DNA of 64,000 bases from CAYUUR01 sp964510235. GTDB taxonomy: Bacteria > Patescibacteriota > Saccharimonadia > Saccharimonadales > CAYUUR01. Below, one piece after another: positions 1 to 7,038 of this stretch. The position numbers and the translations under genes were made by a program. The first letter of the stretch is position 1. The number at the start of each line of letters is the position of its first letter. A model generated the notes under the pieces. It was given only the letters and a program-made list of their open reading frames with translations, searched no databases and had not been told where the DNA came from. The stretch is from assembly GCA_964510235.1 (NCBI GenBank), contig CAZEBF010000001.1:16821-80820 (forward strand), given 5' to 3'.

Positions 1-5
1 GCAAC

Positions 6-34
6 AAGAAGCCCCTCATAACGAGGGGCTTCTT
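6..34 (-). terminator. Hairpin terminator after the KGG gene
   Basis: Perfect 12-bp inverted repeat, arms AAGAAGCCCCTC and GAGGGGCTTCTT around a 5-nt loop. Read on the minus strand it follows the KGG gene stop by about 35 nt and ends in a short U-rich tail. The symmetry would also allow it to act on plus-strand transcription; what lies to the left is outside the window. Confidence 0.75.
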
Positions 35-70
35 AGTATTTGGGGCTTCGCCGACTCTGTCTTGGTTGGA

Positions 71-190
71 CTAGGATTTTTTCGAGGGTCGACCGCCGCC
101 ATGGCTAGCTTTCCCTCCTCTCCGTGCAATTTCAGTTCGTTTAGCTTTAGACATTGCTGCAAAGCCGCGTTTGGCTGTTGATTTGGCCAT
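71..190 (-). CDS. KGG-motif small stress protein (39 aa)
   Basis: A 39-residue basic protein beginning MAKSTAKRGFAAMSKAKR and containing IARRGGKASHGGG. The G-F-A-x-M-x-x-x-K-R-x-E-I-A-x-x-G-G-K-A pattern is the KGG domain (stress-induced acidophilic repeat family), here one repeat. Such proteins are known from general stress regulons (GsiB type); they are hydrophilic and mostly disordered, and their molecular role is not settled. The start is well supported: GAGGAGG lies a few bases upstream of the ATG on the minus strand. A possible -10 (TATGAT) sits at 222-227. It stands alone, with a hairpin on either side. The family call is firm from the motif; the role in stress is inferred from the family. 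Confidence 0.85.
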   Translation of the reverse strand: MAKSTAKRGFAAMSKAKRTEIARRGGKASHGGGRPSKKS

Positions 191-221
191 ATTTCCCTCC
201 TCTTTCGTTAATGGCCTTCGT

Positions 222-270
222 ATCATAAGAAATAATCCATTAATCAACTATGAGAAATCTCATAGTTGAT
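222..270 (-). promoter_or_regulatory. Promoter and perfect inverted repeat upstream of the KGG gene
   Basis: TATGAT (minus strand, 222-227) is a possible -10 for the KGG gene. A perfect 12-bp inverted repeat, ATCAACTATGAG / CTCATAGTTGAT with an AAAT loop, covers 243-270 and overlaps where the -35 should be. There is no T-tract on the minus strand, so it could be either the end of the upstream gene's transcript (stop at 298) or an operator. Confidence 0.5.
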
Positions 271-297
271 AGGCGCAATTATGAGCGTTGATCCAAA

Positions 298-1821
298 CTA
301 GCGGATGGTTGGGCGGTCAGCTTTCCACTTAGCGACAGCGTTGGTCCAAACGGCTTTGTCTTTAGTAATCTTGAAGCAACTTGGTAGCGTGTATGGAAAT
401 TCGCCCTCACCAAGCCAAACAAACGTATTATTCTTGCAAGACTTCACTTCTGCGTTTGCAGGGATTGATAAGTTACCGATGCTCGACTTTCGGTCAGCCA
501 TGAATACATTATTCTCAATTACTAACTTGGGTCCTTTGTCTTTCGCGTACCAACCTTTAAACAACATAGCGAAACCGTAATTGCCGTACTTCTCTGGCTT
601 AAACATAGTGTAGTACGGTTTCATGCTCATCAGATTGTTGCGGATTGTCCAGGTGTTATTCTGACCATTCGGATTTATCCCATCGTACGTTGCAGCACTA
701 AAGCCTGCAAAACAGCCCTCAAACAGTGAATCCTCTGTTATGCCATTATGCAGAAAATCATTTTCGACACAGTCATCATGTATGTCTGACATATACACGT
801 CCTTGATATGGAAGTTTGCCGCCCGTGACTCCATACGAATACCGTCGCCTTGGTTGTGCGCCCGATAGCCCTCCACCAAGAAGTCACTCATTCGGATCGT
901 CATCGCACCAGCATGATGATAGTCTTTTGACCACGTAACATCTGGCGAGCGGTCATTCCATGCACCAGTGTACTTACCGCCGTACCAACAGGCTGGGCCA
1001 GCTCCATCGACGCCAATTGCCCATGATACCGGTACTCCTGTTGAGGTCGTACCGTCCCAGTAGGCACGACGAGCGTCGTAGACGGTGTTTTTAGCGATAG
1101 AGTAATCGCGGTATTCTCGTTTTTGCAGATCAGACAGTACTTTTCGCGACCCCTTGCGGTTTAGGCAGATGGAATTTTCTGCAGTTCTACTGCTTGCTGC
1201 TTTGTTGCAGTCAATAAATGATGATGGATTGATAGTCGCAGCCTGGAACTCCTTGAGGGCAGCCTGATATGCAGCGTCCGTTTTGAAGGTCTTCCTAACT
1301 GGTTGGACCGAGTACTGAGGCTTTGACTGGCCAGAACGACTTTGTGCGCTAAACACCAGCTCATCGCCACCACTCTGAGAAAGTACCAGCTGCATGGCCG
1401 TAACTTCACCACCCCACCACTGGGTGTTTGTGGTTGTCCGACCGGCAGACTGTGTAGCCCTCTTTTTCTGATACACCGTTGCGACAGCTTTAGCATTCAT
1501 AACACTCTTGGGTTTGGTCGCCAGGATAGTTGCCGTAATCCGGTCGCCACTGACTGTTTTACAAGCATGAAAGGCGACCTGAGCACTACTTTTTGGGTTG
1601 CTGCGAATATCAACCTTGGTGTAACTCGCCGCTTTGGCGGTCAAGTCACGCTGATGATATTGCGAATACAGTGTAATTGAGACCAACGATACAACTCCGG
1701 CGAACAGAACCAGCAGCAATAGTTTTTGCCACACACGAAGCCCGCTTAGACCGCGGCGCCCACCAACCCGCACTTGTTTGCGTTGAGTTTTTTTGGTTTG
1801 AGGTTTCTTGCGTTGTGCCAT
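298..1821 (-). CDS. Membrane-anchored beta-helix-like protein (507 aa)
   Basis: The protein has a very basic N-terminus (residues 1-30), one membrane segment (about 32-54, LLLLVLFAGVVSLVSITLY), then a large extracytoplasmic part. The second half has short N- and G-rich beta segments of the type FHIKDVYMSDIHDDCVEND, LFEGCFAGFSAATYDG, WTIRNNLMS and LVIENNVFMAD. These resemble turns of a right-handed parallel beta-helix (pectate-lyase-like fold), in which each coil carries Asn/Asp at turns. The D-D-C region could be a carbohydrate site, but no catalytic set is certain. Likely role: surface-bound protein acting on or binding polysaccharide; this is inference. The ATG start is preceded by AAGGGTAAGG. 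The adjacent GT4 and GH15-like genes also point to glycans. Confidence 0.6.
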   Translation of the reverse strand: MAQRKKPQTKKTQRKQVRVGGRRGLSGLRVWQKLLLLVLFAGVVSLVSITLYSQYHQRDLTAKAASYTKVDIRSNPKSSAQVAFHACKTVSGDRITATILATKPKSVMNAKAVATVYQKKRATQSAGRTTTNTQWWGGEVTAMQLVLSQSGGDELVFSAQSRSGQSKPQYSVQPVRKTFKTDAAYQAALKEFQAATINPSSFIDCNKAASSRTAENSICLNRKGSRKVLSDLQKREYRDYSIAKNTVYDARRAYWDGTTSTGVPVSWAIGVDGAGPACWYGGKYTGAWNDRSPDVTWSKDYHHAGAMTIRMSDFLVEGYRAHNQGDGIRMESRAANFHIKDVYMSDIHDDCVENDFLHNGITEDSLFEGCFAGFSAATYDGINPNGQNNTWTIRNNLMSMKPYYTMFKPEKYGNYGFAMLFKGWYAKDKGPKLVIENNVFMADRKSSIGNLSIPANAEVKSCKNNTFVWLGEGEFPYTLPSCFKITKDKAVWTNAVAKWKADRPTIR

Positions 1822-1906
1822 GTTTGATATACCTTACCCTTACCATAAGCGGTAAAACAGTAATTGGCAAGCGGCATTTACGCTGGATGTTCAGACAGAC
1901 AGACCG

Positions 1907-2926
1907 CTACGGCTCGATCACGCGCAGCAAAGTGTCAACTGAGTCCTCAAGCGTAAAGAAACGGCAGGCTGTTGCGCGCTCTTTCTTGCTCACCGTGCCA
2001 AGGGCGATGGCTTCCTCGATACCTTCTACAAGATCGGGTGGATGACGTGGTTTTACGAGTGTGAGTAATCCGCAGTTTGTCTGTGGAATACCACCAATAT
2101 TGCTGGCAACTACACGGCAACCGGCATGTTGTGCTTCGACAGACAGCATGCCAAACGGTTCACGGAACACCGATGGCATCAGTAACACATCATGCCTTGC
2201 TAGCACCCGAGCCATATCTTTCACGGTAGTTTGTGCCGGTATAATTTGCGCATATGGGTACGCCTTGAGCATGCTCTTAAGTGTTTTGCCTGACTCGACA
2301 TTCAGACCAGCTGCAACAATGCTGACCCGCCAGTCGTTTGCGCCGTGTTCATAATTCCGGCGGTGCAAAGTCTCGAGCAAAGTATAGATGCCCTTTTCGG
2401 GGTGCAATCGGCCCGCAAAAATGAGTCGCGGATGCTTGGTTGGTTTTGGGCGATGGATATTGTCGTAGATCGGATCGGCAAACGGTGCCACCACACGCAT
2501 ATGGCTAACCGGGATTTTCAGAAACAGAGCCCATTGTTGAGCATTATAAAAACTGGTGGCGATGATGATCTTGTCCTGCATAGCACGGATGTCATACGCG
2601 GCCATTTGTTGCTTGTTAGGGATAACGTTATGAACGATGACGGCAATCTGCTGATTCTTGTTGCGCCGCCCGGCAAAGGCAAAAAAATTGTTCACGAATA
2701 TCAGGGTGCCTTCTAGCTTGGCTACGTCGGCTTTACTCTTCACATACAGGAACGGAATGCCTTTGAAATGCTTAGAAAGAGATAGAGGTCGGCGCGCGCC
2801 TACAATTACCACTCGCGCCTCAATGCCGCGCCGCAACAGCTCTCGTACCTGGCCGGCTGTGTACGTCTCTGAACCACCCGTCCCCGCTAACATTTGCTCT
2901 CCAGGTGGCCAGATGAAGTTAATCAT
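1907..2926 (-). CDS. Glycosyltransferase family 4 (GT-B fold)
   Basis: 339 aa. The N-terminal domain has the GGSETYTAGQVRELLRRG motif typical of GT4 enzymes (glycine-rich loop near the donor site). The C-terminal domain carries RLIFAGRLHPEKGIYTLLE and FREPFGMLSVEAQHAGC, the E-x7-E type nucleotide-sugar site, followed by VVASNIGGIPQ. This is a complete GT-B enzyme that transfers a sugar from a nucleotide donor, retaining type; substrate unknown. No signal peptide, so cytosolic or membrane-peripheral. A -10 (TATACT) lies 9 nt before the ATG, so the mRNA leader would be 0-3 nt. It is upstream of the anchored beta-helix-like gene, which could be its target, but this is not shown. Confidence 0.85.
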   Translation of the reverse strand: MINFIWPPGEQMLAGTGGSETYTAGQVRELLRRGIEARVVIVGARRPLSLSKHFKGIPFLYVKSKADVAKLEGTLIFVNNFFAFAGRRNKNQQIAVIVHNVIPNKQQMAAYDIRAMQDKIIIATSFYNAQQWALFLKIPVSHMRVVAPFADPIYDNIHRPKPTKHPRLIFAGRLHPEKGIYTLLETLHRRNYEHGANDWRVSIVAAGLNVESGKTLKSMLKAYPYAQIIPAQTTVKDMARVLARHDVLLMPSVFREPFGMLSVEAQHAGCRVVASNIGGIPQTNCGLLTLVKPRHPPDLVEGIEEAIALGTVSKKERATACRFFTLEDSVDTLLRVIEP

Positions 2927-2964
2927 TACAGGCCTAGTATACTCCTGGTCTGAGCAATCTGTAT

Positions 2965-3948
2965 CTATTGTTGTTTTTGTGCGAGCTTACTACGCAGCAC
3001 GAGTGCCATGGCGTGAGACCATGCCAGCGGCGTATGAGCGCACTGCTTATTACTGGCGAGATACGACTCAGGTAGTCCGTTCTCGGTATAAAGGGACTCG
3101 GTTTGGTGCAAGTAGTGCCGTGCCTTATCAGTATTACCCAACGCAAAGTGAGCAATACCCAACCACGGCAGACCCATCACCCACTGAGGTTCTTCGCCGT
3201 CTTTTGCTTCATAGTGATCGCCAACGTAGCGGATCACGCCGTGTTCACGCAGTAGCGTATGCTCAACAGCCTTCACGATATCCGCATTCAGGTAGCCGTA
3301 CGGCCACACCAGAGATAACTGCGCCAAGTCGACTTCATGCAGAACACTCTCGCGTGGAAGTAGATTCTCTAAATTCTCTTTTGCCGATGCCAGCATGTGC
3401 TCATCGTGCTCGCAGAACGCAGCCACGTTTTCGATGCCCTTAATACACGCAGCCAACGATGAGGCATGGAGCGTAGCTTCTTCTTCCCACATGCCATTGT
3501 CGGCATCACGAAAGTACTGACAGGCCTCCAGATAGTTTACAAGCTGCTGGCAAAGCTTCTTCATGGCATCACTAAGTAACGATGGATCGGTTTGATACAG
3601 TCGGCCAAGTCCAAACAACAGCACACCAACAGCATCGTGCTGTTTATTACTCCACTCACCCTCTACCCGTGCGCCATCAGTAGTGAAGCGCGGTGGCAGA
3701 ATGTTCTCTGCTTGTGTGGGATAGGCTTTTCTTTCGAGTAATGTGTGGTACTTGGCAACAATACCACAAAGCGCCTCATAGACTCGTGCGGCGGCTTTGT
3801 GCTGGCCAGCTTCTTGCATCGCCAGCGCAACATAGACGTTATCTCGTATCCAGACATGTTGATAATTCGGTCCGTCTCCAGCCAAGGACAAGCCGTCTGG
3901 AAGCTGCTGAGATCTGATTACTTCTAGGTCTTTGTTTGTGTCATTCAT
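2965..3948 (-). CDS. GH15-like / phosphorylase-kinase-alpha-like protein
   Basis: 327 aa from the ATG at 3948. An (alpha/alpha)6-toroid type protein: LPDGLSLAGDGPNYQHVWIRDNVYVALAMQ near the N-terminus (the W-x-RD-x-Y motif of GH15 and phosphorylase kinase alpha/beta N-domains), then EWSNKQHDAVGVLLFGLGRLY and W.YGYLNADIV. In GH15 glucoamylases the Arg-Asp pair binds glucose and two Glu act in catalysis; I cannot place both catalytic Glu here, so activity is uncertain. A start 63 nt upstream would add 21 residues, but TATGAT at 3955-3960 lies exactly 6 nt before the ATG at 3948, which favours that start and a leaderless mRNA. Likely role in glucan or trehalose-type sugar handling. Confidence 0.75.
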   Translation of the reverse strand: MNDTNKDLEVIRSQQLPDGLSLAGDGPNYQHVWIRDNVYVALAMQEAGQHKAAARVYEALCGIVAKYHTLLERKAYPTQAENILPPRFTTDGARVEGEWSNKQHDAVGVLLFGLGRLYQTDPSLLSDAMKKLCQQLVNYLEACQYFRDADNGMWEEEATLHASSLAACIKGIENVAAFCEHDEHMLASAKENLENLLPRESVLHEVDLAQLSLVWPYGYLNADIVKAVEHTLLREHGVIRYVGDHYEAKDGEEPQWVMGLPWLGIAHFALGNTDKARHYLHQTESLYTENGLPESYLASNKQCAHTPLAWSHAMALVLRSKLAQKQQ

Positions 3949-3954
3949 ACGACC

Positions 3955-3960
3955 ATCATA
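3955..3960 (-). promoter_or_regulatory. -10 box of the GH15-like gene
   Basis: TATGAT on the minus strand, 6 nt before the ATG. Transcription starting 6-7 nt after a -10 would begin at the start codon itself. Confidence 0.6.
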
Positions 3961-4030
3961 GCAAAGATCAAATCTTCTCGTTCTGTACTTGATGATCTCA
4001 ATCGGATACATTGAGCAAGAGACTGTAGAT

Positions 4031-4519
4031 CTAGTCGTCTACGTCGTCTTGATACCACATATCTTCGTAGTCGACGACAATCTGGCCCTCACCAGTGGCG
4101 GAGTCGATCACAATATCAGCAACTTCGCCTGGTTCGAGCCAACGCACCTCAACGGACGCCTCCAAGATACCGGCTGCTGTTAGTACTTCTAGGACTTCAT
4201 CGCGCTGCGTCATCTCCATGACTTCGCCATCCACAGTCACATCCATGGCACCAGCCACCCACGCTTTTAGCTTTGCTGCGTCAGCACGAGTAGAGCTGAT
4301 TGCATCCACTACTGCGGCTAGCTGCCGCAGGTCAACCACGCCATCAGAGTGTGTCATGTATGCGGTCTCTGTGGTGGCATCGTACATTCCCACACCCGTA
4401 CACGTACCGAGTCCGTATGTGGCAATTAATTCACCGTTAGTTGCAGTACCGAACTCACCCATGCCGACTACAACGTCAGCTTCTGGTGGGATGTATTCGT
4501 GGTCGTAGCTATCTGTCAT
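4031..4519 (-). CDS. CheD-like protein (putative glutamine deamidase fold)
   Basis: 162 aa, acidic. The segment VVVGMGE...LIATYGLGTCTGVGMYDATTETAYMTHSD has the layout of CheD: a beta-strand, an L-G-S/T-C loop with a nucleophilic Cys (C40), and a His after an A-x-M/L-x-H turn (H57). The spacing C40 to H57 is 17 residues, the same as Cys27-His44 in Thermotoga CheD. CheD deamidates glutamines of chemoreceptors and binds CheC. No chemotaxis or flagellar gene is seen here, so the substrate must be something else. The start codon lies inside the end of the HAD gene (11-nt overlap), and TACAAT at 4525-4530 lies 5 nt before the ATG. Family call by motif only. Confidence 0.6.
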   Translation of the reverse strand: MTDSYDHEYIPPEADVVVGMGEFGTATNGELIATYGLGTCTGVGMYDATTETAYMTHSDGVVDLRQLAAVVDAISSTRADAAKLKAWVAGAMDVTVDGEVMEMTQRDEVLEVLTAAGILEASVEVRWLEPGEVADIVIDSATGEGQIVVDYEDMWYQDDVDD

Positions 4520-5303
4520 GGTTTATTGTAGTGTCTCTTACTTCGGCAAGTATAGATGCAGCATCAAGTGGCGGGCCCCATACGGTCGCAGTTGCGCGAG
4601 TACGGTGGTGATTGAGAACAGTTACCATGTCTTTATGACTGGTAATGACCGTTGGACCATTTGGCGGCATGCCATCGTATAGTGTCCAGCTCGGGTTGAA
4701 CAGGATTGGTCGGCGCGCCAGTGCAAAGAGTGACTTATCTCCAACCGTATCACCCATATGTACATCTAGCTGACTGGTGTCACCATCCCGAATCACTGCG
4801 TACTCCTCCGCTTTATCAATACTGTAGGCCTCGTCTGTAAAACGCCCGCCGCGATGCACATAGGTACTACCAATTAATCCAACAAATCCAAGATCTTCTG
4901 TGAATGGTTCCATGAGCCACTCGGGCATGAGAGAAATCGAGACGACATTATGCGTGGGCTTGAGCTTTTCAATGATTGCTGTGGTTATGTTCCAGCGTCG
5001 GTGCCTTTGCTGGTTGGCCACGATTTGCGCTGCCTCACCTAGCAGGCTAACCGATTTACCAGGCACTTGGTCAATAAAGAACCGGACGAGCTGACCAAGA
5101 TGCGCATTGTACGTTTGCTCAGTGTTATCACCTTTCCAGGCTTGCTTAGCTGCTGTTACTTCCTGGGGAATTGGATCAAACACGCCTTGCTCAGACAGCC
5201 ACTGCGTATACGTCTCCAGTACAGTCATCTTAAAAACCGTACCATCTAGGTCGAAGGTTGCATCGGGCAAGTTTGGGTTGATTCCACCGTTGAGCTCAAT
5301 CAT
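4509..5303 (-). CDS. HAD superfamily phosphatase (SerB-like)
   Basis: 264 aa. Motif I is ATFDLDGTVFK (nucleophile Asp and second Asp), motif II is NVVSISLMPEW (Ser), and motif IV is DVHMGDTVGDKSLFALA. The large insertion between motif I and motif II (WLSEQGVFDPIPQE...) is a helical C1 cap as in HAD-IB enzymes related to phosphoserine phosphatase. It would hydrolyse a phosphate monoester; substrate unknown. Its last codons overlap the CheD-like start. TATATT lies 6 nt upstream of the ATG and follows directly on a terminator T-tract. Confidence 0.8.
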   Translation of the reverse strand: MIELNGGINPNLPDATFDLDGTVFKMTVLETYTQWLSEQGVFDPIPQEVTAAKQAWKGDNTEQTYNAHLGQLVRFFIDQVPGKSVSLLGEAAQIVANQQRHRRWNITTAIIEKLKPTHNVVSISLMPEWLMEPFTEDLGFVGLIGSTYVHRGGRFTDEAYSIDKAEEYAVIRDGDTSQLDVHMGDTVGDKSLFALARRPILFNPSWTLYDGMPPNGPTVITSHKDMVTVLNHHRTRATATVWGPPLDAASILAEVRDTTINHDR

Positions 5304-5309
5304 AGCCTT

Positions 5310-5342
5310 AATATAGCAAAAAACACTTCAAAACTAAGTGGT
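5310..5342 (-). terminator. Terminator of the VOC gene abutting the HAD promoter
   Basis: On the minus strand CACTT / AAGTG arms (5324-5328 and 5336-5340) with a 7-nt loop are followed by six T. The run is followed within two bases by TATATT (5310-5315), the -10 of the HAD gene. Termination of one unit and initiation of the next share about 30 bp. Confidence 0.6.
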
Positions 5343-5362
5343 TGTGGTTAGTAAAACTGAGG

Positions 5363-5743
5363 CTAGTTGTCTTTGGTGAAGAATGAAATGTTGAAGCCTT
5401 CGGGGTCGGTGATGCGGAAGGAGGTATCTCCCCAGCTGTTGTGACGCAGTTCATGAACAACCGGCGTGTTGTCTTTGAGCTTTTCCCAGAGGCCTTCCAC
5501 GTCAGTTACTTCCCATGACACATCGGCACCCTGCACTTGCTTGTAACCATCAGGCGGACTGAGCAGTTCGAGCGTAGTATTCCCTACCAAGAACATAACA
5601 CCTTTGTTGTTTGGGCCGTTATCCCACTCGTGAGTAACCACAAAGCCAAGCTTGTCTTCATAGAAGCTACGAACTAAGCCAAAATCATTAGGGTAGAGCT
5701 TGAGCCGAAACTCATTAACAGAAGTTAGTGCAGGGTCAATCAC
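5363..5743 (-). CDS. VOC / glyoxalase-bleomycin resistance family protein
   Basis: 126 aa, one full VOC module of two beta-alpha-beta-beta-beta units: FRLKLYPNDFGLVRSFYEDKLGF...ELLSPPD and ADVSWEVTDVEGLWEKL...SFRITDPEGFNISFFTKD. The D-P-E-G-F/N motif near the end is typical. VOC proteins are metal-dependent enzymes or binding proteins; no substrate can be assigned. It starts with GTG, overlapping the stop of the pyrophosphatase-like gene (GTGA), with AAGG just upstream, so it is translationally coupled. Confidence 0.8.
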   Translation of the reverse strand: MIDPALTSVNEFRLKLYPNDFGLVRSFYEDKLGFVVTHEWDNGPNNKGVMFLVGNTTLELLSPPDGYKQVQGADVSWEVTDVEGLWEKLKDNTPVVHELRHNSWGDTSFRITDPEGFNISFFTKDN

Positions 5744-6135
5744 ACCTTGTCCTTATATGGTTGAATCGCGACTAATAACGAATCAATGTCAGTAAGTTTC
5801 TGATGTTCGATTAAGACCGGTTTTAATTCTTGCAGGATTAGGCCGAGCTCGTCTTTCGTTAGTGCAACGTAGAACTTACGTTCGTGACCAATACTAGCGC
5901 CCCTGTCGACAACAATACTGCCTGCTTCACCATCTGTACTATTACCCACAAAGAAGTCTAGCTCATGAGTGTCCTCGGCCGTATAACCAGGAATGTTGCC
6001 ATAGTCTACCGGGTATGTGACGCCCTTGAGTGGATAGTTACTGTCTGGCGCTAATCTAAAGTCATAGTACTGGTTTGCTGGTACATCGACAACGAAGGTG
6101 CTGAGTGGTTCTGGAAGACTTTCTGCAATATTCAT
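5740..6135 (-). CDS. Inorganic pyrophosphatase-like protein
   Basis: 131 aa, shorter than the usual 170-180 aa family I enzymes. NYPLKGVTYPVDYGNIPGY followed by EDTHELDFFVG matches the Y-P-V-N-Y-G-F-I-P-G and E-D-G-D-x-L-D-V region of soluble pyrophosphatases. Asp55 and Asp60 keep the positions of Asp65 and Asp70 of E. coli PPase, but the middle acidic residue is His57, and the downstream D-x-x-x-D-x-K metal site is not evident. It may be a divergent relative rather than a working PPase. TATGAT lies 6 nt before the ATG (leaderless type). Confidence 0.6.
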   Translation of the reverse strand: MNIAESLPEPLSTFVVDVPANQYYDFRLAPDSNYPLKGVTYPVDYGNIPGYTAEDTHELDFFVGNSTDGEAGSIVVDRGASIGHERKFYVALTKDELGLILQELKPVLIEHQKLTDIDSLLVAIQPYKDKV

Positions 6136-6141
6136 GACACC

Positions 6142-6173
6142 ATCATAGCAAAAGAGACCTGAACGGTCTCTTT
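6142..6173 (-). terminator. Terminator followed by the -10 box of the PPase-like gene
   Basis: Arms AAAGAGACC (6151-6159) and GGTCTCTTT (6165-6173) with a 5-nt loop, then on the minus strand TTTTGC and TATGAT (6142-6147), 6 nt before the ATG at 6135. It would end transcription from the tRNA-Asp side and start the next unit. Confidence 0.6.
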
Positions 6174-6184
6174 AAAATAGTTTT

Positions 6185-6308
6185 TGTGGTTGGCGGACCG
6201 ACCGGGTAATGCACGGCTGCGGGCTTTCTCGGAGCAAGCTCCTGTGAGAGCCCTTACCGACCGAACCGCGGCTTCGCCGTATCCGGTTCGAATCGCAGAC
6301 AAGTCTGC
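6185..6308. other. GC-rich region with three consecutive hairpins
   Basis: This 120-nt intergenic stretch holds three strong stems: 6221-6253 (GGGCT..AGCCC, CTC..GAG, GGAG-caag-CTCC), 6262-6290 (CGAACCG..CGGTTCG around CGGC-ttc-GCCG) and 6295-6308 (GCAGAC-aa-GTCTGC). It has no credible reading frame. It could be a small RNA, a leader or trailer of the tRNA-Asp transcript, or a palindromic repeat; the strand cannot be decided. Confidence 0.45.
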
Positions 6309-6310
6309 CC

Positions 6311-6348
6311 AATGAAAAAGCCCAGTCGCAAGGACTGGACTCTTTCAT
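6311..6348 (-). terminator. Terminator of tRNA-Asp
   Basis: Directly after the CCA end. Minus-strand arms AATGAAAGAGTCCAGTC and GACTGGGCTTTTTCATT with a CTTGC loop and a T5 run within the 3' arm. Confidence 0.7.
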
Positions 6349-6425
6349 TGGCGGGCCCGACCGGATTCGAACCGGCGATCTCCTCCGTGACAGGGAGGCA
6401 TGTTAGGCCTCTACACCACGAGCCC
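6349..6425 (-). tRNA. tRNA-Asp(GTC)
   Basis: 77 nt with a full cloverleaf. Acceptor stem GGGCTCG / CGGGCCC (one G-U), D-stem GTGT / ACAT, anticodon stem CCTCC / GGAGG with loop CTGTCAC (anticodon GTC), T-arm GCCGG-TTCGAAT-CCGGT. The discriminator is G (an aspartate identity element) and the CCA is encoded. Confidence 0.95.
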
Positions 6426-6500
6426 GCATCTGTTGTTGCGTTCGCTAAACGAACGAATAACAGGGGCAATCATAGCAAGATTTTAGTTAAAAAGCAATGA

Positions 6501-6944
6501 TTACTGCGCTGGCACTTCTTGATCGGCAGCAACACTAATGACGTTAACAATCTGGTTGGTGGACGGTCGATAGATAATTACTTTGCGCTGTTCCTGGTAA
6601 ATAAGTAGCTTGTCGCCGTTCTTTACGCCTGCAAAAGCTGGATTGTCAGCAAATCTACTCTCGTCACTTACCTCGGCAGGAACCGGCTGTTCACCGTTAG
6701 GCAAAATCATAATCTTACTCACTTGGCCGACCAAGTCTTTAGACTCCGCTTCGACGGCTTTAACCGGATCGTTAAATCTGTTGAGTTCAGCACGCGCATC
6801 CAAGTACTGCCAAATCAACAAACCAACTGCAACCACAGCAAATACGGCAAGAGCTCGCTTGAGGTTCATCTTGGTAAGTTTGCTTTTAAGATTTTTGGTT
6901 GTTCGTGACGCTTTTTGGTCGCCACTGTTTACTTCGATGTTCAT
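6501..6944 (-). CDS. Small membrane-anchored protein of unknown function (147 aa)
   Basis: Start chosen at the ATG at 6944, which has AGGGGAAG just upstream; the longer frame from 7007 has no such site. A basic N-terminal region is followed by one membrane segment (about 30-46, ALAVFAVVAVGLLIWQYL), then an outside domain of about 95 residues with NDPVKAVEAESKDLVGQVSKIMILPNGEQPVPAEVSDE and KNGDKLLIYQEQRKVIIYRPSTNQIVNV. This type of short anchored protein with an ILPxGE...VxDxxK pattern is common in CPR genomes; no function is known to me. Divergently placed to the serine hydrolase gene. Confidence 0.7.
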   Translation of the reverse strand: MNIEVNSGDQKASRTTKNLKSKLTKMNLKRALAVFAVVAVGLLIWQYLDARAELNRFNDPVKAVEAESKDLVGQVSKIMILPNGEQPVPAEVSDESRFADNPAFAGVKNGDKLLIYQEQRKVIIYRPSTNQIVNVISVAADQEVPAQ

Positions 6945-7038
6945 ACTTCCCCTGTTACCGTTTAAGTTTATCTTGTTCGAGCAATTCAAGCAATAAATGC
7001 TAGTCATTAGGGTAGTGTGTTAGTACAATATTATCTAC

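Noticed and set aside
6312..6500. Plus-strand frame with a PTGFEPAISS-type sequence
   Set aside because: It is antisense to tRNA-Asp; this is a well-known false protein produced by translating the reverse of a tRNA T-arm.
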